Assembly: GCF_042788235.1 (NCBI RefSeq)
Contig: NZ_JBHZOL010000055.1
Span: forward strand, 1-64,000
Direction: 5' to 3'
Length of the DNA stretch: 64,000 bases
DNA from: Sphaerothrix epifaneia
GTDB taxonomy: Bacteria > Cyanobacteriota > Cyanobacteriia > Phormidesmidales > Phormidesmidaceae
Under the pieces are notes generated by a model that was not told where the DNA came from, ran no database searches, and saw nothing but the letters and a program-made list of their open reading frames with translations. Position 1 is the first letter of the stretch, and every line of letters begins with the position of its first letter. Below are positions 59,553-64,000 of the stretch, piece after piece. The translations under genes and the position numbers were made by a program.

Positions 59553-61388
59553 CTACAGGTAGCTACTGGCCTGACGGCTAAACATAGTGTAGTAGCGTCC
59601 TGCTAAAGCCATGAGCTGCTCGTGGCTACCCTGCTCAATAATCTGGCCTTGTTCGAGTACTACAATGCGATCGCAAAGTTTGGCCAAAGCTAGCCGATGG
59701 CTGACTACAACTGACATGCGATTTTGAGCAATTGTGCGAAAAATACGGTAAATTTCGTGCTCATTTTTAGGATCGAGTGCTGCTGTTGGCTCGTCAAACA
59801 CTAGTAACTCAACTTGCGTAAGCCGCATCAATGCCCGGGCGATCGCCACTCGCTGCCACTGTCCGCCTGATAGATCAACGCCCTCTTCTAGCTGTTTGCC
59901 CAAAGGAGTCTCTAGACCTTGCTCTAGGGTCGTTGCCAACTGTTCAATGCCAGCTTTTTGCAGAACGGCATAAATAGCTGTATCTGTTTTCATCTGCGGG
60001 AAATAGCCCCAGCCGACGTTTTCGCGCAGCGTTGCTGGGAACCGGGCATAATCTTGCATGACTACACCTAGGCGCGATCGCAGTTCGTCGAGCGTTAAGG
60101 TTTTGAGATTCTGGCCGTTCCAGTAAATGCTCCCTGCTGTCGGATCATAGAGGCGGCAGAGCAGCTTAGCCAGCGTTGTTTTACCTGCGCCGTTTTCGCC
60201 TACGAGTGCCACCATTTCACCCGGTTTAATGTCAAAGTCTATGGCTTTTAGCGTTGGCTGGTGAGCACCTGGATAAGTAAAGGACAAATCTCGAACCTGT
60301 ATGCCTTGTCGGTCTGGCTCTGCGATCGCAGGCGGACACAACCGCTGACTGCCGGTGTGAAGTTGAGGTTGCAGATCTAAAAGCTGAAAAATTGGCGCAG
60401 TCGCCAGCGAAACATCGTAAATATCGCCTGTATGGGCAATCAAGAGATACAAACTGCGTCGTAGCTGTAGCAAAATGCCCGTATAAAGGGCTAAGTCCCC
60501 CAGAGTAAACGTACCTGCCAGTACGCCCATCACTACGTAAACATAAGGAAAAGCCACCCCAACCCCACCCACTAAAGCCCAAATCATCACTGTCCAGGCT
60601 CCATCCTGGCGGACTTGTGCCATTTTGGTAAACATCTGGTTAAACAAGCTGCGCCAGCGCTCAAGCAGCACATTTTGCAGTGAAAACAATCGCACCTCTT
60701 TGGCAAAGTCTTCGCTGATAATCGTTTTGGCATAAATACTCATTTTGCGAGTGATACCAGCCTGCGTTTCTTCTACCCGCCAGCTTTTGCGATGGTGGCG
60801 AATTTCAACCAAAATGGAAGGAATGGAGGCTGCTAGCAGCACGGCTGGAATCCACGCAGCAATTGAAACCGAAACAATAACAGAGGGGAGAAAGGTAAAA
60901 ATTCCCATCAAGGTAGCAGCCACAATGAACGAAAGACGTTGTAGCCGCTCTAACCCTTTTTCGCTAAGTTCTAGCAGGTTTAGCAGTGCGGGCGTCTCGA
61001 ATAAGGCGATATCGTCAAAGTAAGCAACTTTTTCCAGTACCCGACCTCGACCATAGCCCTGTACGCGATCGCGTAGAGCAGCAAACAGGGTGGTACCGAC
61101 AGAATCGACTGAATCAACAATTAGATTTAGCCCTAAAGCGATCGCAATGCTCCATAGCAGCTTCGGTTCTGCAAGAATATAGCTCAGCGGATTGCTGACG
61201 CCGCCTTGCTCAACAACGCGTGAAGCTTCGTCAATAATGACTTTGCTCAAAAATAGAGAAATAGACGGCCCTGTGCCTGTTAACAGGTTGAGCAAAGCCA
61301 AGTTGCGTAGTTCTTGAGGCGCTGCCTGAAAAACCATGCCTACGCTACGCCTGAGGGCTTGAAAGGGGGTTAATTCTAGAGGCTGCAT
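59553..61388 (-). CDS. ABC exporter, fused membrane and ATPase domains
   Basis: The protein has 611 aa. A six-helix type-1 exporter membrane domain spans about 20-330. The nucleotide-binding domain follows at about 360-600, with Walker A GENGAGKTTLAK, signature LSGGQWQRVAIARAL, Walker B LLVFDEPTAALD and the switch His (VVVSHRL). It works as a homodimer or with an unseen partner. The ATG at 61388 gives a normal start; the frame extends 34 codons further upstream without protein-like character. Substrate cannot be told from sequence. Confidence 0.88.
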   Translation of the reverse strand: MQPLELTPFQALRRSVGMVFQAAPQELRNLALLNLLTGTGPSISLFLSKVIIDEASRVVEQGGVSNPLSYILAEPKLLWSIAIALGLNLIVDSVDSVGTTLFAALRDRVQGYGRGRVLEKVAYFDDIALFETPALLNLLELSEKGLERLQRLSFIVAATLMGIFTFLPSVIVSVSIAAWIPAVLLAASIPSILVEIRHHRKSWRVEETQAGITRKMSIYAKTIISEDFAKEVRLFSLQNVLLERWRSLFNQMFTKMAQVRQDGAWTVMIWALVGGVGVAFPYVYVVMGVLAGTFTLGDLALYTGILLQLRRSLYLLIAHTGDIYDVSLATAPIFQLLDLQPQLHTGSQRLCPPAIAEPDRQGIQVRDLSFTYPGAHQPTLKAIDFDIKPGEMVALVGENGAGKTTLAKLLCRLYDPTAGSIYWNGQNLKTLTLDELRSRLGVVMQDYARFPATLRENVGWGYFPQMKTDTAIYAVLQKAGIEQLATTLEQGLETPLGKQLEEGVDLSGGQWQRVAIARALMRLTQVELLVFDEPTAALDPKNEHEIYRIFRTIAQNRMSVVVSHRLALAKLCDRIVVLEQGQIIEQGSHEQLMALAGRYYTMFSRQASSYL

Positions 61389-61555
61389 AGGGTAGATGCT
61401 CTTAGGTGTAAAAGCTTGCTGCCACGATGCCTGACAGCTTTTTCCTATGTGCCAATACAGAAAAGTTGGGCAAATTACGGACAAAAGCAATAGCGTTTGC
61501 CAAAATGCATGAGTCAGAAGCTTTAATTTCTATGGCGCTAAGGCACCTTGATCGC

Positions 61556-61650
61556 TTTGTGGGCAACGGCTACTAGAGCTAAAGACAGCGTAAAAATTTT
61601 CTGCAAGCCCTGACAGCAAGCCCTGCCTTTAGCCTTCTGCTTTTAGCTAT
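61556..61650 (-). repeat. Dispersed intergenic repeat, diverged copy 6
   Basis: The copy is in reverse orientation. Its complement begins ATAGCTAAAAGCAGAAGGC, carries GGGCTTGCTGTCAGGGC and TTGCAG, and ends near TAGTAGCCGTTGCCCAC. The middle is rearranged relative to the other copies. Confidence 0.6.
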
Positions 61651-61693
61651 ATTGCCTATGGCTTTACCGCTTAAACGACTGGTTGAATACAGC

Positions 61694-61721
61694 AAAAAGG
61701 CAGACAAAAAATTGCCTGCCT
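61694..61721 (-). terminator. Intrinsic terminator of the RRM protein gene
   Basis: On the minus strand AGGCAG and CTGCCT form a stem around an AT-rich loop, followed by a T-run. It lies about 60 bp after the stop codon of the RNA-binding protein gene. Confidence 0.75.
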
Positions 61722-61778
61722 AAATAGCTCTTTGCAGCTAACGCTACTGATAAGCTAAAACCTATATTTTGTTAACTG

Positions 61779-62069
61779 CTAGAAGGAAGCGCGTCGATAG
61801 CTGCCGCCGCCACTGCTACGAGATTCGTTGCGAGGTTTGGCTTTATTGACTTTCATTTCGCGGCCCATCCACTCGGCCCCGTCTAAGGTTTCGATTGCTT
61901 TTTGCTCCTCGTCTTCTGCCGCCATATCGACAAAAGCAAAGCCACGGGGACGCCCGGTTTCGCGATCGGTTGGCAAACTAACTCGGTTGACATTGCCATA
62001 TTCGGCAAATACTCGCTCTAAATCTTCGCGAGTGACATCGTAGGACAAATTGCCCACATAAACAGACAT
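61779..62069 (-). CDS. RRM-type RNA-binding protein
   Basis: The 96-aa product is one RRM domain with RNP2 (VYVGNL) and RNP1 (RGFAFVDM), plus a short Ser/Gly/Arg tail (SSGGGSYRR). Such proteins in cyanobacteria are cold- or light-regulated, and some direct thylakoid-associated mRNA localisation. GGAG precedes the ATG. An unusually long leader of about 130 bp with a short ATCGAAATCGAAATCGA repeat lies upstream, which fits post-transcriptional control. Confidence 0.93.
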   Translation of the reverse strand: MSVYVGNLSYDVTREDLERVFAEYGNVNRVSLPTDRETGRPRGFAFVDMAAEDEEQKAIETLDGAEWMGREMKVNKAKPRNESRSSGGGSYRRASF

Positions 62070-62280
62070 AGGAACATCTCCTTAATCAATAACATGTAGC
62101 GAGTCAAACGGAGATGTAGCTGTCATCGAAATCGAAATCGACATTGAAACAAGCGTGCTCTACCGAAAACTAACTTTCTTCAGCCTAACACTATTCTGAA
62201 ATGCGAGACAAGCCTAGCTCAGGATGATAAATCATCCGAGTTAGCTGGCACAGTGATGATGGCAGTTGATGCGATCGCCT

Positions 62281-62694
62281 TTAGGAAGGAACCCGCAGCA
62301 AATTAGTCACTTGGCCGTGCATAAAGGCGATATTGGGATCGCGCTGAATAGCCTGATAGTATCGTTTTTCAAACTCTGTCCCCTGCTCTACGGGGCGTAG
62401 CAGTTGGCGAGCATCCTCAAGTAGCCCATTAACCTGCCCTAAGGTCATTGGTTCTTTAGCATCTAAGGCTTCGTCGATTTGAACAATAAACTTAGAGATA
62501 GCCCGCAGCCAGTTAAACCACTCATGCTCAACCACAAGCTGAAAAAACTCACCGCTAGAGCGAATGCGGCCATGCATTTGCTCGTAAAGAATTTTTTCTG
62601 AATCGAGTAAGGCTTTGTGGAGTTTGAGCAGAATAGCTCGTAACTGACGCAGGCGATCGAAGGGAATGTTTAGATCAGGATCCATTACGGTCAT
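62281..62694 (-). CDS. Conserved hypothetical protein, all-helical
   Basis: This 137-aa protein is soluble and predicted helical (LRQLRAILLKLHKALLDSEK, then EWFNWLRAISKFIVQIDEAL and DPNIAFMHGQVTNLLR). It has no catalytic motif I recognise. The start may be the ATG at 62694 or one three codons later (62685). Function unknown. Confidence 0.75.
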   Translation of the reverse strand: MTVMDPDLNIPFDRLRQLRAILLKLHKALLDSEKILYEQMHGRIRSSGEFFQLVVEHEWFNWLRAISKFIVQIDEALDAKEPMTLGQVNGLLEDARQLLRPVEQGTEFEKRYYQAIQRDPNIAFMHGQVTNLLRVPS

Positions 62695-62780
62695 ATTTTA
62701 AGTGCGGGCGCTTTCTTCATCTTGTCACAGGATTTTCTCTCATTCGGGTTAGTTGGGCTAGATAGAGCCAGACAGATGTG

Positions 62781-62880
62781 ATAGCTAAAGGTAGAAATTA
62801 GCAGGCAGAGAGCAAAAGAAAGGCTTTTCTGGCAGTGGCTTGCAGCCATAAAGTGTTTCAACGCTGGTGGCTACAGCTAT
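62781..62880 (+). repeat. Dispersed intergenic repeat, complete copy 7
   Basis: This is the cleanest copy, 100 bp in forward orientation. It starts ATAGCTAAAGG and ends GGTGGCTACAGCTAT, so the terminal ATAGCT/AGCTAT are inverted. Inside are two small palindromes, AGAAAGGCTTTTCT and GGCTTGCAGCC, so the transcript would fold. Confidence 0.85.
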
Positions 62881-62944
62881 CTCTGCTAGCGGTTGTAGAT
62901 TGAGCCAATATAGCGATCGCCCGGTGCCAAGCAGCAGAAGTTTT

Positions 62945-63379
62945 TTAGTCTCTCCCAGCCGCCGAAAACTGAGCAAGCCACTGCTGCAACTCCGCTGTCA
63001 GTGGCCGACGGCGACGACTGGTTCGGTCAATACAAACATGTCGGGTCAGTGCTTGGGCTAACGGGCGATCGCGTTCAATTCCTTCATCACCCCGCCAGAT
63101 CTGATAGCTGACCACAAAGCTGCTTTGATCTAAAGCCTGGGGGGTTAGCCCAACTTCGACGCGATCGCCACAAAAAAGAGGCTGATAAAAATCAACCTCT
63201 GCATGGACAATCGGCACCGCGATCGCCCCTGAGCTAAAAAAAAGTTTCAAATTTACCCCCGCCTCTGCTAAAGCAGCCTCATAAGCTTCATGGCAGAGAC
63301 AGAGGCAGTTAGCAAAATAAACAACTCCGGCTGCATCCGTTTCAGCAAAACGAATAGTTCGCCCATAGGAAAAGGGCAT
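62945..63379 (-). CDS. 1,4-dihydroxy-2-naphthoyl-CoA thioesterase (hot-dog fold)
   Basis: This 144-aa acyl-CoA thioesterase belongs to the 4-hydroxybenzoyl-CoA/DHNA-CoA group. It has the catalytic Asp in FAETDAAGVVYFANCL, then HAEVDFYQPLFCGDRVEV. In cyanobacteria this enzyme serves phylloquinone synthesis for photosystem I. Its ATG shares one base with the stop of the M23 peptidase gene (TGATG), so the two are coupled. Confidence 0.83.
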   Translation of the reverse strand: MPFSYGRTIRFAETDAAGVVYFANCLCLCHEAYEAALAEAGVNLKLFFSSGAIAVPIVHAEVDFYQPLFCGDRVEVGLTPQALDQSSFVVSYQIWRGDEGIERDRPLAQALTRHVCIDRTSRRRRPLTAELQQWLAQFSAAGRD

Positions 63380-64000
63380 CAGCTGGCATTCGGCTGAGCC
63401 GGACGGAACGGCAGATCTGGCGTAGTCACTGCTGGCTTAATCGCTGGTGTCGCTTCAGCATCCCCCCCCAAAATGAGAGACGCAATTGGGCCGTTCAGGG
63501 TTTGGTTAAAGTTAGCTAGCGCGTAACCCAATAGCTCATTCGGACTCATAGCCACCCAGCCATCACCCGTCAGTTGTCGCACCTCAAAGTGCAGGTGTGG
63601 CCCCGTAGAGTTACCTGTGCTACCCACTAAACCAACCACTTCTCCCTGCTCCACCCAGTCTCCTGGCTGCACCAACAGACGCGACATGTGCCCATAAAGC
63701 GTCTCTTCAGTGCCCTCTTTATGGCGCAAAATGACTGTTAAACCGTAGCCTCCAAGAAAATCAGCCGTCACCACTCGTCCTGCTTGAGCAGCGATCACCG
63801 GGGTACCTAAAGGCGCACCCAAATCGGTACCCGAATGAAAGCGCTGCGTGCCATAAATAGGGTGTACTCGCCAGCCAAACAAAGAGGTAATCGGAGCCGG
63901 TACCGCCAGCGGAAAAATATAGTTTTGCACCCCTTGCCGCAGACTATTGAGCGGACGCAGCAAGCGATTGTAGTAATCACGTCCAGCGGCTGTGCTACCG
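63379..64000 (-). CDS. M23 family metallopeptidase, 5'-truncated by the window edge
   Basis: About 207 C-terminal residues are visible. The LytM/M23 domain has FGWRVHPIYG, the zinc ligands His and Asp in FHSGTDLGAP, and the catalytic HLHFE near residue 125 of the visible part. The frame continues to the right edge (AAGRDYYNRLLRPLNS), so the true start lies outside. The family cleaves peptidoglycan cross-links or acts as an amidase activator, outside the cytoplasmic membrane. A Pro/Ala-rich tail closes the protein. Confidence 0.9.
   Translation of the reverse strand, partial: GSTAAGRDYYNRLLRPLNSLRQGVQNYIFPLAVPAPITSLFGWRVHPIYGTQRFHSGTDLGAPLGTPVIAAQAGRVVTADFLGGYGLTVILRHKEGTEETLYGHMSRLLVQPGDWVEQGEVVGLVGSTGNSTGPHLHFEVRQLTGDGWVAMSPNELLGYALANFNQTLNGPIASLILGGDAEATPAIKPAVTTPDLPFRPAQPNAS

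Noticed and set aside
1..64000. tRNA, rRNA and CRISPR arrays
   Set aside because: I looked for T-loop-like GGTTC-A/G-A-x-TCC patterns and for regularly spaced direct repeats and saw none that hold up. A tRNAscan or CRISPR search would settle it.

Overview
The window is cyanobacterial chromosomal DNA. The HIP1 palindrome (GCGATCGC) is scattered throughout. The housekeeping genes are of cyanobacterial or plastid type: a plant-like IspH, a long NusB, an FtsY with an acidic N-terminal region, a short RRM protein, and a DHNA-CoA thioesterase for phylloquinone. I infer a filamentous, Leptolyngbya-like lineage, but nothing here fixes the genus. I saw no rRNA, tRNA, CRISPR array, transposase, integrase, capsid or lysis gene.

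Region 1 (about 0.5-33 kb) is one large contractile injection system (CIS) locus. Most of it is a long minus-strand operon read from 26,045 down to 537. In transcription order it holds: a DUF4255 tail-terminator protein, the sheath, three tandem tube proteins, two tail-assembly-chaperone-like proteins, a tiny DUF6760-like ORF with no canonical start, a CHASE2 membrane protein, a 92-aa protein, a fourth tube paralogue, a 1366-aa low-complexity protein, a hub protein, VgrG spike, PAAR-like tip, gp25, gp6/J and gp7/I baseplate proteins, a fibre/baseplate protein, and two large membrane-spanning proteins with beta-sandwich or WD40-like domains. A 107-aa plus-strand gene interrupts this series. Divergently, from 26,476, runs histidine kinase, NarL-type regulator, SAM-methyltransferase/spermidine-synthase-like protein with a SEC-C tail, a second DUF4255 protein with a TIG-like domain, a 75-aa protein and the CIS AAA+ ATPase. 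The membrane-spanning baseplate-end proteins fit the thylakoid-anchored CIS (tCIS) known from cyanobacteria. The CHASE2 protein and the two-component pair suggest signal-controlled assembly or firing.

Region 2 (33-48 kb) is mixed core and accessory DNA: a 51-aa membrane protein, a candidate small RNA with two stem-loops, an SGNH hydrolase, a polypurine/polypyrimidine inverted element, ispH, a DUF5872/SAP-like protein, a diguanylate cyclase, mgtE, a DUF502 protein, nusB, ftsY, a YCII protein, an AllA-like protein and a 1200-aa hybrid histidine kinase.

Region 3 (48-64 kb) holds pnp with a clear terminator, a caspase-like (orthocaspase) protein with a Tat-like signal, a single-domain response regulator, a small hypothetical, a divergent clpC, dapB, a conserved cyanobacterial membrane protein, an ABC exporter, an RRM protein, a hypothetical, a DHNA-CoA thioesterase, and an M23 peptidase cut by the window edge. 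A family of about 100-bp structured intergenic repeats (at least seven copies, both orientations) is scattered from 33 kb to 63 kb.
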